DNA from: Legionellales bacterium
GTDB lineage: Bacteria; Pseudomonadota; Gammaproteobacteria; JAHCLG01
Direction of reading: 5' to 3'
NCBI GenBank assembly: GCA_026125385.1
Contig: JAHCLG010000029.1
Span: forward strand, 1 to 34,309
Length of the DNA stretch: 34,309 bases
In this document: positions 7,966 through 16,193 of the stretch, piece after piece
Numbering within the stretch: position 1 is the first letter of the stretch
Layout of the letters: the number at the start of each line of letters is the position of its first letter
Position numbers and translations under genes: made by a program
Notes under the pieces: generated by a model
The model's input: the letters and a program-made list of their open reading frames with translations, nothing else
Databases searched by the model: none
What the model was told of the DNA's origin: nothing

Positions 7966-8220
7966 GGTGCCAATGCCTTTTGTGAGAAAGCCAACAATCC
8001 TTTGACCATTTTAACACAAGTGCCGGATTGATAAATCATTCACCTAGAAGCAGTGATTCAGCGTGGCGTTCATACAATCCCTTCCTACTTGTCATTCCTT
8101 AAGTTAATACATCATACCAACTCAAAGTTTGGCAAGTATAATCACCTTATGTTGAAATGTCACCCCTAGAATTTAAGCTTAGTCCACGACATAAACATTT
8201 TCCTCAAGACCACTCAAATT
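7966..8220 (-). other. Intergenic leader of lpxC
   Basis: These 255 bases separate the islet from lpxC and contain no gene I can support. The lpxC promoter lies at 8135-8163, which gives an untranslated leader of about 160 bases. Confidence 0.5.
8135..8163 (-). promoter_or_regulatory. lpxC promoter
   Basis: On the minus strand GTGACA (8158-8163) is followed after exactly 17 bases by TATACT (8135-8140). These match the sigma-70 consensus in 5 of 6 positions each. Transcription should start near 8128. Confidence 0.65.
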
Positions 8221-10239
8221 TTATAACTGGCGCAAATTGTGGTACCAGAGTTGTTTCAGCCAAGGCTGAGCTTGGCGATAACGTTTGGGCACCATGAACA
8301 ATAAAGTTAACTCGCTATTATGCACAAAAGAACCATAATAATACTGCCCTGGTGTGTTGAGATTAGACTGATATAAAAAATTTATGCCCCGCTTTAAGGC
8401 GCCAAACTGCGCAGAATGCTGTTGCGTTAAATTACCAGTGCCGTGAATAAAATCGTAATAATAACCTTCAGGAAACTGTTGAAGAAACATATCAATTAAC
8501 TCCGCTGGCTCAATTGGCATGTTGTTGGCATCATGCAATGATGAGGGATAGTTTTTTTCAACAGACAAACGATCAAATACGGTCTCTAATGCCACACGTG
8601 GAGCGGAAAATTCTGCGTCCATTATAAAGCGTTCAACGCAACCCAATAAATTATGGGTAAGCCATGCGAGTGTGATGCGTGTTGGCTGCTGATTAATCTT
8701 TTCAAACCAAATAATTTCTCGCTCGCTGAGACGAGAAGCTAAACCTGCTCCCCCCAACATATGACTGATTTTATTTAATATAATTATCCGTTGTTGCAGA
8801 TTAAGATGGCCATGCAGCCGAATTATTTTAACGGCCACAGGATGTGGTTGGTTTACTATTTCCTGCCCCCAGACAACTAACGGCTGACTGCCCACAAAAT
8901 TACCTTCATCGATAATCAAGGGTAAAATAGGAAAAAATAAATAAAAACAACAAGCGAGAAGAAACAAACTAAATAATATAAAACCACTCGCCATCGATAA
9001 TCCAGCAAGATTAACTATAAGCACTATCCCCGCCGTGATGCTCCCACAAGCTAATACATCTAAATAACGATGTTCCGTAAACGCTTTCATTTGTAAAATG
9101 GCTAACAAAGAACGTAGCATAAAAAATGGCAACATCAGAATTGCAAAAAATAGTGTGGCATGGCCATAGGCAATCAAAAACAAAATCAGCATAATGAGCA
9201 CACTGATTATCCCTGGGATGCCCGAAAATAATAATGCGGACTGACAAAAACGGTTGCGAATACGAGAAAATAAGGGTTGATGCAATTTTTTAAAATCAAA
9301 ATAAAATAATTTTGCCCAGTCATAGCCAAAGCGAATGGGGATAGTAATTAAAAAGAGGATAATGATGTTATTCATAGCCGAGGTTTGCGCAGATGTATTT
9401 TTATAAAACAGCAATACGATTATCCCATCGAATTTAATCATGGTTGACGCCAACCCCGCACAAAAAAATTCGAGGCTAATCACTTTTTTCAAAAAGGAAA
9501 AAATTTTCAAACCATTTAAGTTTACTTTAATATCTATTTTTAAATTTTTATAACTTAGGGAAGCGAAATAGGCGGTTAAGCCGCAGCTTAATAATGAAGA
9601 AACCAATATTGCAATCGGTAAAGCTAAAAACTTCACAAACGGCCATAATGAAAACAGAATGATAAAATTAGCAATGCTGCTAAACGCAATTGACCAAAAC
9701 GGACGATAAACTCGTTGCAAAGCATAAACGCCGGAATGATAGGTGCGAACAATTAAAGACGCGCTCATTTGCACAGCAATTGCCAGAATGTATAAGCTTG
9801 CCGAGGAAAAATATTGCTTTAGAAAATGTGCGCCAAAATAAAGTATAAGCACACTCAAACCAACAAGCAATACTCCAAGATAAATCGAAAAACCTAACCA
9901 TAAGCTAATTTCGCTACGCAGTTGATAATCATTAGCCGTTTTACGCAACATCCGAATTCGTGCTCGTGATATTTCAAGGCCACCCCACCAAAATCCATTG
10001 ACAATTAAACTGCTGGCACGCAACATAATTAAAAATATGACAATGGCGACGGGAAATACTTTAATTAAAAAGAAAAACTCTATAACGTGTAATACTGTAT
10101 CGAGGAAAAAATTAGCGATTAAAAAGCGTAAGCGATATAAGGCATAATTAAAAAAGCGATTGGTTAAAATGGCATTATCTAAAGAAAAATCACTCGATTT
10201 ATTTTTGTGCTTTTGAAACCAATGCGTGAGTAATTGCAT
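8221..10239 (-). CDS. Multispanning membrane protein coupled to the reverse transcriptase
   Basis: I start this gene at the ATG at 10239, one base after the reverse transcriptase stop, with AAGG 6 bases upstream. The longer frame to 10323 lies inside the RT gene and is unlikely. The product is 672 residues. Residues 1 to about 445 carry roughly 11-13 hydrophobic helices with a layout like MOP/MATE-type flippases (for example around TYHSGVYALQRVYRPFW, 166-182). Residues 446-672 are a soluble domain of about 225 residues, rich in aromatics, that I cannot assign. The near-overlap with the RT implies translational coupling and a shared function. In phage-defence operons an RT can partner a membrane effector; polysaccharide export is the alternative. 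The flippase resemblance is from topology only. Confidence 0.65.
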   Translation of the reverse strand: MQLLTHWFQKHKNKSSDFSLDNAILTNRFFNYALYRLRFLIANFFLDTVLHVIEFFFLIKVFPVAIVIFLIMLRASSLIVNGFWWGGLEISRARIRMLRKTANDYQLRSEISLWLGFSIYLGVLLVGLSVLILYFGAHFLKQYFSSASLYILAIAVQMSASLIVRTYHSGVYALQRVYRPFWSIAFSSIANFIILFSLWPFVKFLALPIAILVSSLLSCGLTAYFASLSYKNLKIDIKVNLNGLKIFSFLKKVISLEFFCAGLASTMIKFDGIIVLLFYKNTSAQTSAMNNIIILFLITIPIRFGYDWAKLFYFDFKKLHQPLFSRIRNRFCQSALLFSGIPGIISVLIMLILFLIAYGHATLFFAILMLPFFMLRSLLAILQMKAFTEHRYLDVLACGSITAGIVLIVNLAGLSMASGFILFSLFLLACCFYLFFPILPLIIDEGNFVGSQPLVVWGQEIVNQPHPVAVKIIRLHGHLNLQQRIIILNKISHMLGGAGLASRLSEREIIWFEKINQQPTRITLAWLTHNLLGCVERFIMDAEFSAPRVALETVFDRLSVEKNYPSSLHDANNMPIEPAELIDMFLQQFPEGYYYDFIHGTGNLTQQHSAQFGALKRGINFLYQSNLNTPGQYYYGSFVHNSELTLLFMVPKRYRQAQPWLKQLWYHNLRQL

Positions 10240-10240
10240 T

Positions 10241-11578
10241 TTAAACCTTATTGCGTTGATGATACAGAGATTGCAGCTGCCATTCGAGACGAATTTTTTT
10301 ATAAGGAATGTGATTAAAAGCAATAATTCCGCGTTTTTTAGTAAGTGCTTCTGCCACTGTCAATGCAATTAATTTATCCAAATTTCTTAATTGTACGCGA
10401 TCGGTGACGAGAGTGAGTACTTTTTGGATCTGCTTATTTGCTAATTCTCCGCGCGAATTAAAAAGTTTATTTAGCATCTTACACACGATTTCCCCTTGCG
10501 TCTCTTGACTTTCGTGACTTAATAGTTTGATAGTGCCCAATACTCGCCGTCGAATATCTCGTAAAAGAATCCGCACTTGTTTTGGCTTTAAACCAATCTC
10601 ACCTTTAAAAGTTACGCGCATACCTAAAAAATCAAGATATTGTTTACCAGACCAGACTGTTTTAGCCTGAAAATTTCTGCCAGCACCATTAAAATAATAG
10701 CATTTTTCTTTTTTAGTGTTACTGGTTAGTTGCAATAATTGCAAAGCCTCTTGTAGTTTTTGTCGCTGGGTGAGGATAACATCATAACTTTCATGTAAAT
10801 AAATAATATCATCACAATAACGTGCGTAAAATCCTTCTTGATTTACTGTCATGGCATTATCGAGCGAATGAGCATAAAGATTATATAAAAATGAGGTAAT
10901 GGGCGATCCGGTAGGAACGCCTAAAGTATTTTGGATTAATTCCCCAGAACTTTTTTGAATGTGAGGCCGAATGCACTGTTTTAACAGCGGCCAGATAATA
11001 TGTTGTGGTGTCAAATCATTAAAACCATGCTGTAAGTAGTCCTCAAGAATTTTCCACAATAGCGAATCATCGTGCACAGGGATGTTATCGGTATACGCTG
11101 CAATATCGGATTTTAATACGAATAACCCACGCTGTTTAATTTCTGGTGTTGAATGAATATGCTGTCGCACAAACCGTGCCAAATCTGCGACTGCCTCATA
11201 AGCGCTTATGCCTGCTTGATAGGAATACACTGCAGGATGAATATAAGATTGACTCCGCTGCATTAACAAAGAAGCTAGCACGCCATGCACAATAAAATCA
11301 CTGACGGCAAAACGATAAATAATTCGAGGTTTTTCTTTGATAAAAAGTGTTATCTTACGAGCCGGTGTAAACTGATACGTTTGGGCAATAATTTCCTGCG
11401 CTAAGAGTTTACTGAAAGTCTGGCGATTTTGATATATTTGAGCAAAATGCACACCTTCTTGCTGAGTCGTAAAGAGAAGATTGCGGTTTAGATAACGTTC
11501 GTATAATAATTCAATTTGGCGCAAATACACTGCGCTATTGGCTAAGAGCTCGCTAAGATTATGTGATGTTTGTTGCAT
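10241..11578 (-). CDS. Reverse transcriptase, unclassified, defence- or retron-like
   Basis: This is a 445-residue RNA-directed DNA polymerase. Motif A is SDIAAYTDNI with D158. Next comes GVPTGSPITSF (220-230), where Thr replaces the usual Gln of PQG. The catalytic YCDD is at 254-257 (D256, D257), and the FLG motif is at 317-319. All catalytic aspartates are present, so it is probably active. Group II intron features (domain X, HNH) and intron RNA are absent. The retron hallmarks NAxxH and VTG are not evident; the last region reads RVTFKGEIGL. The C-terminal 100 residues are basic and helical, like a thumb. It sits behind a structured leader with its own promoter and before a coupled membrane protein. 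No good ribosome site precedes the ATG at 11578. It may be one of the unknown-group/Abi-type RTs; the exact class cannot be set here. Confidence 0.85.
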   Translation of the reverse strand: MQQTSHNLSELLANSAVYLRQIELLYERYLNRNLLFTTQQEGVHFAQIYQNRQTFSKLLAQEIIAQTYQFTPARKITLFIKEKPRIIYRFAVSDFIVHGVLASLLMQRSQSYIHPAVYSYQAGISAYEAVADLARFVRQHIHSTPEIKQRGLFVLKSDIAAYTDNIPVHDDSLLWKILEDYLQHGFNDLTPQHIIWPLLKQCIRPHIQKSSGELIQNTLGVPTGSPITSFLYNLYAHSLDNAMTVNQEGFYARYCDDIIYLHESYDVILTQRQKLQEALQLLQLTSNTKKEKCYYFNGAGRNFQAKTVWSGKQYLDFLGMRVTFKGEIGLKPKQVRILLRDIRRRVLGTIKLLSHESQETQGEIVCKMLNKLFNSRGELANKQIQKVLTLVTDRVQLRNLDKLIALTVAEALTKKRGIIAFNHIPYKKIRLEWQLQSLYHQRNKV

Positions 11579-11609
11579 GAATAAAAACAGATCTTATGAA
11601 TAAAACTTA

Positions 11610-11703
11610 CATGGGATTAAGTGTAGTAAACGTAAAGCATTCGTTACTAAATTATCCACCGCAGTATCCAATTTAGCATTAATCAATTGACCTTAATCCC
11701 ATG
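11610..11703 (-). ncRNA. Structured RNA leader upstream of the reverse transcriptase
   Basis: A perfect 12-bp inverted repeat (CATGGGATTAAG and CTTAATCCCATG, at 11692-11703 and 11610-11621) closes a 94-base element that ends 31 bases before the RT start codon. Inside are a 7-bp stem CTAAATT/AATTTAG whose loop can close on a UGCG tetraloop of the UNCG type, and a second hairpin GTAACG/CGTTTAC with one bulge. A promoter ends at its first bases. The position and closing repeat resemble the ncRNA of retrons and of some defence RTs. A plain regulatory 5' leader is the alternative. Confidence 0.4.
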
Positions 11704-11706
11704 ATT

Positions 11707-11735
11707 AGTATGGATGGGGAAGTTAAAAATGTCTA
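11707..11735 (-). promoter_or_regulatory. Promoter of the RNA leader and RT operon
   Basis: On the minus strand TAGACA (11730-11735) and CATACT (11707-11712) are separated by 17 bases, matching consensus in 5 and 4 of 6 positions. The start point falls at about 11700, at the beginning of the structured RNA. The -35 box lies in the left copy of the 176-bp repeat. Confidence 0.5.
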
Positions 11736-11895
11736 GATTAATCTAACATTTTGTTGCTTGAACCCTTCCTACACTCCCGTATTTGCTGTTTGCTTATGAG
11801 CAAGGGTTTGCTGGTATTCCAATCACTTGCAAAATCATCGTGTAATTCTGTAACCACCAGAGGCTCAGACAAGAAAATACTAAGTTCCCGATTTT
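11720..11895. repeat. Left 176-bp direct repeat: target duplication with 3' fragment of the phospholipase D gene
   Basis: It is identical over its whole length to 13716-13891, with a constant offset of 1996 bases. It abuts the left inverted repeat of the insertion sequence. Positions 11738-11895 copy the last 158 bases of the phospholipase D-family gene, without its start, and are therefore a non-functional fragment. The copy also includes the terminator-like palindrome and the -35 box used by the RT operon. The length fits the long target duplications known for IS1634-type elements. Confidence 0.9.
11728..11752 (-). terminator. Duplicated copy of the phospholipase D gene terminator
   Basis: This is the left copy of the AT-rich hairpin described at 13724-13748. 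It now faces away from the insertion sequence on the minus strand and may block read-through from the element into the RT promoter. Confidence 0.3.
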
Positions 11896-11910
11896 CTCGA
11901 CTTCGGATCG
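11896..11910. repeat. Left terminal inverted repeat of the insertion sequence
   Basis: CTCGACTTCGGATCG, the exact complement of 13701-13715. It is joined directly to the left 176-bp repeat. Confidence 0.9.
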
Positions 11911-12053
11911 AAATTTTTCAAAAAAGATAAAAAATTGTTTATTTACAACCCCTTACGCATTTTTTTGCCTTTTTGTTGTTGAGTCTCGATGAGTTGCAAC
12001 GATGATACAAATAGGTTACAATATGTCTTATTCAGGATGAACGGCGACACAAC

Positions 12054-13652
12054 ATGTTTATTAGGAAAAAGAAAAATAAAGGCGGGACCACGTCCATTTT
12101 ATTGATCGTGGGTGAGCGTAAGTCTGGACTCAAACATTCCACGCCTCGGTTAATTAAAAATTTTGGCGCATCGAGTGATGAAGAGGAATTAAAAATACTC
12201 ATTCAACGCGCTGAAGAATATAAACAGCATCTATTATCAGTTTCACCAAAAGCTGCAACATTAAAAATAACATCCCCACGTGATATAAAGTCCTGTCTCT
12301 CATTTATTACGGGCTTTACTGATGTTTATGGTAAGTTTTTCAATAAAATATTTTCGAGACTAAACTTAAAACCACACGAATTAAAAAAACTACATGATTT
12401 AATTATTATGCGTATTGCCAATCCTGCCAGCAAAAGAAAAACAGCGATGATATCACGCGACTATGATCTTGAGTGTAATGTCGATTCAATTTATAAACTC
12501 ATGGATCAACTAACAGAAAATACGATAAAACAAGCTAAAAAAATGATTTATCAGCATTCAATCGAGCTATTAGCGGCGCAAAAAGAAACGGTTGATGTGA
12601 TGTTTTATGATTTAACCACCGTCTATTTCGAAACAAATTCTGATGATGCTTTACGCAATTTTGGCTTTTCAAAAGATGGCAAATGCCAACATGTTCAAAT
12701 TATGTTGGCGGTCATTGTTACTAAACATGGGTTACCCATTGATTATGAAGAATTCCCTGGAAATTGTTATGAGGGGCACACTTTAATTCCAGTTCTTGAA
12801 AAAATTAAAACACGCTACAACATTGATCAAACCGTTTTAGTAGCTGACGCTGCATTGATGAACAAAATTAACTTAGCGGCACTAACTGAAAGGAAAATAC
12901 ATTATGTCATCTCAGCCAGAATTAAAAATACTACAAAAAATATTCAAGAAAAAATACTTAACCAAACAGAATATGAAATAGCCTATTCAAACCAAGAGGA
13001 TATTGTTTTATCTAAAGCAATCAAACTACCCGAGGGTGATACCCTGATCGCCTTTCACAGCAGTAAACGCGCTAGAAAAGACGGTTATGAACGAGAAAAG
13101 GCGCTCGATAAAATACAATACTATCTTAACAGCACGGCTAAAAGCCAGCTCACCAGCCGATTAAAAAAGCCCTACGTAAAAATCAATAAAGGTGCCAAAC
13201 TAGAAATTGATTGGAATAAATTAGAGCGTGAGAAGCAATTTGATGGATTTTTTGGCATTCAGACGAATTTAGAAAATAGTGATCCAAAAGAAATATTAAA
13301 TACTTATCGTGGATTGTGGCAAGTAGAGCAAACCTTTCGCATTGCAAAATCTAATTTGGAAATTAGACCTGTATTTCACTACAGCACCGATAGGATCAGA
13401 GCTCATTTTTTAATTTGTTATATGAGCCTTGCATTAATTCGCTATGTTGAGTTTGAATTGAAGAAAAATAATTTACATTATCCTATCGACCGATTACATT
13501 TTTTATTAAGTCAAATGCGGGTGACAAAAATATATCACGCCGATCGCAATGCTTATGTGTTGCTTGAAGATCCGCCCCCGGAATTAATTTCCGTGTATCA
13601 AGCTCTCAACATCAAGTGGCACAAAAAGTTCAGCCAAGAAGCCGTTTTGTAG
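12054..13652 (+). CDS. IS1634-family transposase (IS4 superfamily, DDE)
   Basis: This is a 532-residue DDE transposase that cuts and joins the element's ends. The catalytic triad is D186 (VMFYDLTTVYF), D265 (VLVADAALMN) and E425 in YRGLWQVEQTFRIAK, the IS4-type signature with K432. The beginning (FIRKKKNKGGTTSILLIVG) and the region near residue 115 (LHDLIIMRIANPASKRK) are typical of the IS1634/IS1549 group. The length is normal and no frameshift is visible, so it is probably functional. The ATG at 12054 has no close ribosome site, the nearest AGGA being about 16 bases upstream, which would keep expression low. It is the only gene of the element and opposes the surrounding minus-strand genes. 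Confidence 0.93.
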   Translation: MFIRKKKNKGGTTSILLIVGERKSGLKHSTPRLIKNFGASSDEEELKILIQRAEEYKQHLLSVSPKAATLKITSPRDIKSCLSFITGFTDVYGKFFNKIFSRLNLKPHELKKLHDLIIMRIANPASKRKTAMISRDYDLECNVDSIYKLMDQLTENTIKQAKKMIYQHSIELLAAQKETVDVMFYDLTTVYFETNSDDALRNFGFSKDGKCQHVQIMLAVIVTKHGLPIDYEEFPGNCYEGHTLIPVLEKIKTRYNIDQTVLVADAALMNKINLAALTERKIHYVISARIKNTTKNIQEKILNQTEYEIAYSNQEDIVLSKAIKLPEGDTLIAFHSSKRARKDGYEREKALDKIQYYLNSTAKSQLTSRLKKPYVKINKGAKLEIDWNKLEREKQFDGFFGIQTNLENSDPKEILNTYRGLWQVEQTFRIAKSNLEIRPVFHYSTDRIRAHFLICYMSLALIRYVEFELKKNNLHYPIDRLHFLLSQMRVTKIYHADRNAYVLLEDPPPELISVYQALNIKWHKKFSQEAVL

Positions 13653-13700
13653 AGTCTCAAAAATTATAACTGATTGTAATTAAACACTTTTTTTAAAATC

Positions 13701-13715
13701 CGATCCGAAGTCGAG
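13701..13715. repeat. Right terminal inverted repeat of the insertion sequence
   Basis: CGATCCGAAGTCGAG, the exact complement of 11896-11910. It is joined directly to the right 176-bp repeat. Confidence 0.9.
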
Positions 13716-13891
13716 AAGTTAAAAATGTCTAGATTAATCTAACATTTTGTTGCTTGAACCCTTCCTACACTCCCGTATTTGCTGTTTGCTTATGAGCAAG
13801 GGTTTGCTGGTATTCCAATCACTTGCAAAATCATCGTGTAATTCTGTAACCACCAGAGGCTCAGACAAGAAAATACTAAGTTCCCGATTTT
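13716..13891. repeat. Right 176-bp direct repeat (target duplication)
   Basis: This is the copy that keeps the phospholipase D-family gene whole. It carries the last 158 bases of that gene with the stop codon, plus its terminator hairpin. The left copy is 11720-11895. Confidence 0.9.
13724..13748 (-). terminator. AT-rich hairpin at the end of the phospholipase D gene
   Basis: On the minus strand AAAATGTTAGAT can fold on ATCTAGACATTTTT, a near-perfect palindrome ending in five T. The TAA stop (13734-13736) lies inside the stem. The stem is weak because it is AT-rich. Confidence 0.4.
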
Positions 13892-14792
13892 TATTAAAGG
13901 ATGTATCGGTAAAATTCACCGAGCCGACATAGGCTTTCGCCGTATTTTTCCCAGGATCACGCACGCCTGCTTTGGCGTGAATGAGATACTGAGGTAAATA
14001 ATGTAAGCTAACTCCAGCATTAATTAAACCGACGAGCCCACAACTCGGATAAAATTGACTTTGCGGGGTGTTCTGATTAGTAAGAATACGCACTTTTACC
14101 CCGTGGCGTGCCAAATAAACCAAACGATGGATAACGCTCCACGATTTTAATTCCGTCACATACAAATCCAATGAATTCTTAGTGCCTTTAAAAAATCGCT
14201 TGAATTGTGCATAACTATTTAACGGACTCCAAGCTAATGTTGTCTGCGTTGAAAATGGCGATTGACGATTTAAATCGGCTTGGTAAAAATCCGAAATTTC
14301 GCGAGCGATAGCGGGATCGTTGGTGGCAATCGCAAAATTACGTTCGTGCTTAAAACTGGTAAAAGTAAAGTTAAAGGTCATGATGAATGAATCAATATCA
14401 TCAATCACCAAGGCTTTTTGATGAGTAAACGCAAACTGTGGGTTAGGAAGCTCAATTGAAATGCCCGCTCGCTGCAACAATTTTTTTGCCTCATCATTGG
14501 CATGCTGGGATAAATAAGGAGAAGGTTCTAGCATGACATGCACACGTACTCCACGCTTTTTGGCATTGACTAGCGCGTTTTCTATTTTTATAAATGTGAG
14601 AATATAGGTAATTAAAATAATATTTTTTTTGGCTTGCGTGATGGGTTGATAAAAAGGTGTTATCCCATCTTCAGGAAAACGATAGAGTTTATAAAAAATA
14701 TTCGCTTGTGCCGTAGAAAGAAAAATCATGAAAAAAATACCCAGGAAGATTTTTAGCAAAAATTCTCGAAAAAAATGGGGTTGGAGTTGCAT
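13734..14792 (-). CDS. Secreted phospholipase D-family protein (HKD nuclease or phospholipase)
   Basis: I start at the ATG at 14792 because AGGAG lies 7 bases before it; the longer frame begins with TTG at 14828 and lacks a ribosome site. The product is 352 residues. A hydrophobic stretch (about 11-25) ending in STAQA-N is a signal peptide with cleavage after A30. Two HxKxxxxD motifs are complete: H124, K126, D131 and H272, K274, D279, each followed by the typical NFT. The enzyme should therefore hydrolyse phosphodiester bonds, in phospholipids or nucleic acids, in the periplasm or outside the cell. Its last 50 or so codons lie in the 176-bp repeat made by the insertion sequence, so the gene has stayed intact. 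It is separated from ftsZ by a terminator. Confidence 0.82.
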   Translation of the reverse strand: MQLQPHFFREFLLKIFLGIFFMIFLSTAQANIFYKLYRFPEDGITPFYQPITQAKKNIILITYILTFIKIENALVNAKKRGVRVHVMLEPSPYLSQHANDEAKKLLQRAGISIELPNPQFAFTHQKALVIDDIDSFIMTFNFTFTSFKHERNFAIATNDPAIAREISDFYQADLNRQSPFSTQTTLAWSPLNSYAQFKRFFKGTKNSLDLYVTELKSWSVIHRLVYLARHGVKVRILTNQNTPQSQFYPSCGLVGLINAGVSLHYLPQYLIHAKAGVRDPGKNTAKAYVGSVNFTDTSFNKNRELSIFLSEPLVVTELHDDFASDWNTSKPLLISKQQIRECRKGSSNKMLD

Positions 14793-14910
14793 TGCTATGC
14801 TCCTGATTAAATCTAAATTTGGCAGCAAAAAATTCTTAACTAACGTAGGAACGTTTTTTTAAGTCACTTTCTGGGCGAATAAACTGTCGGAAAGGCGAAA
14901 CTTTGAGATT

Positions 14911-14942
14911 AAAATACCGTGAGGATTTACCCACGGTATTTT
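14911..14942 (-). terminator. Terminator at the end of the dcw cluster, after ftsZ
   Basis: AAAATACCGTG (14911-14921) and CACGGTATTTT (14932-14942) form an 11-bp stem with a 10-base loop, 46 bases after the ftsZ stop. The T-tract inside and after the stem lets it work in both directions. Confidence 0.75.
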
Positions 14943-14988
14943 GATCTCGTCATCGCGCTAGACCGCGCGATTACATCGAGCAACCCTT

Positions 14989-16155
14989 TTATGGTTCAAC
15001 TTCTTCTTGGCGACGTAAAAATGCGGGGATATCGAGATAATCGACATCTTCACTGGTCGCTTCGGTAATGGGAGTGCTAGTAATACGTTTGTTACGAATA
15101 ACTGTAGGACGCTCGAGTTGTTGATAGTCCATCGTGCCATCGTTGCGAGTATTTTCGCGGAAATTCATCGAGCTGGTTGTGCGCGCTTGTAAACGCTCGC
15201 GTCCAAGCCCCGTGACTACCACAGTAACGCGCAATTCATCTTCGACATCAGGATCAATCACGGTGCCCACAACCACTGTTGCATTTTCCGAGGTAAAGCC
15301 TTTCACCACTTCACCCACTTCTTCAAATTCCCCAATCGACATATCTAATCCGGCCGTGATATTGACTAACACACCTCGTGCGCCGCTTAAGTCGACGTCT
15401 TCTAATAAGGGGCTACGAATAGCGGATTCGGCCGCTTCACGCGCACGATTTTCACCTTTCGCGCGTCCTGTTCCCATCATCGCCATACCCATTTCCGACA
15501 TAACCGTGCGAACATCAGCGAAATCGACGTTAATTAAACCTGGACGGGTGATCAGATCGGCAATGCCTTGAACTGCGCCTTGCAATACATTATTCGCTGC
15601 TTTAAAGGCATTTAAGAGCGACATATTTTTTCCAAGCACAGTTAACAGTTTATTATTAGGAATGGTAATTAAGGAATCCACCGATTCGCTTAATAAGGCG
15701 ATACCTTGTTCAGCGACTTTTAAACGTTGACGACCTTCAAATGAAAAAGGTTTCGTGACCACCGCTACGGTTAAAATACCCATTTCACGCGCAATTTGCG
15801 CAATCACAGGAGCACCACCTGTACCCGTTCCACCGCCCATACCCGCGGTGATAAACACCATATCGCTGCCTTGTAACACAGAGCGAATGCGTTCCCGATC
15901 TTCTTCGGCGGATTTACGACCGACTTCAGGATTGGCACCTGCACCTAAACCTTTGGTAATTTCTTCACCGATTTGAATTAAACTTGGCGCATTGGATTTT
16001 TTTAATGCTTGCGCATCAGTGTTCATGGTGATGAATTCCACACCTTGAATTTGTTCGCCCAACATATGCTCTACCGCATTACCACCGCCACCACCGACAC
16101 CAATGACTTTAATAACGGCATTTTGTTGAACTGCATTATCAATTATTTCAAACAT
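14989..16155 (-). CDS. ftsZ: Cell division protein FtsZ
   Basis: FtsZ is the tubulin-like GTPase that forms the division ring at mid-cell. The length is 388 residues. The glycine-rich tubulin signature GGGTGTGG is at 107-114, and the T7-loop catalytic motif is in NVDFADV, completing the active site of the next subunit. After a variable linker the tail ends with DIPAFLRRQ (375-383), the peptide that binds FtsA and ZipA. A good ribosome site (GGGAG, 8 bases) precedes the ATG at 16155. It is the last gene of the cluster, 38 bases after ftsA, and is followed by a hairpin terminator instead of the usual lpxC. Confidence 0.99.
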   Translation of the reverse strand: MFEIIDNAVQQNAVIKVIGVGGGGGNAVEHMLGEQIQGVEFITMNTDAQALKKSNAPSLIQIGEEITKGLGAGANPEVGRKSAEEDRERIRSVLQGSDMVFITAGMGGGTGTGGAPVIAQIAREMGILTVAVVTKPFSFEGRQRLKVAEQGIALLSESVDSLITIPNNKLLTVLGKNMSLLNAFKAANNVLQGAVQGIADLITRPGLINVDFADVRTVMSEMGMAMMGTGRAKGENRAREAAESAIRSPLLEDVDLSGARGVLVNITAGLDMSIGEFEEVGEVVKGFTSENATVVVGTVIDPDVEDELRVTVVVTGLGRERLQARTTSSMNFRENTRNDGTMDYQQLERPTVIRNKRITSTPITEATSEDVDYLDIPAFLRRQEEVEP

Positions 16156-16193
16156 TCGAGCTTCTCCCTGACGTCCACTACTAAAATTTCATA

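Larger units (their letters stand above)
11896..13715 (+). mobile_element. IS1634-family insertion sequence, complete
   Basis: The element is 1820 bp, bounded by a perfect 15-bp inverted repeat: CTCGACTTCGGATCG at 11896-11910 and its complement at 13701-13715. Adding the neighbouring bases gives a 17-bp match, so the exact edge could shift by 2. It holds one intact transposase gene and a 158-base left non-coding part. The flanking direct repeat is 176 bp, far longer than the few bases of most insertion sequences, but such long repeats are a known trait of IS1634 of Mycoplasma mycoides. The sharp ends and identical repeats indicate a recent, possibly still active, insertion. Confidence 0.92.

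Noticed and set aside
10240-10323. Longer N-terminus of the membrane protein reaching into the RT gene
   Set aside because: The ATG at 10239 has AAGG at the right distance and sits one base after the RT stop. The extra 28 residues would only be an overlap artefact.
10241-11578. Assignment of the RT as a retron or group II intron protein
   Set aside because: The retron motifs NAxxH and VTG are not evident, and there is no maturase domain X, HNH domain or intron domain V sequence nearby. It is left unclassified.
14793-14828. Upstream TTG start of the phospholipase D-family gene
   Set aside because: It has no ribosome site, while the ATG at 14792 has AGGAG 7 bases away and gives a clean signal peptide.
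15134-15571. Plus-strand ORF of 145 codons opposite ftsZ
   Set aside because: It is antisense to a well conserved essential gene, with Ser/Thr/Pro-rich composition typical of shadow frames.
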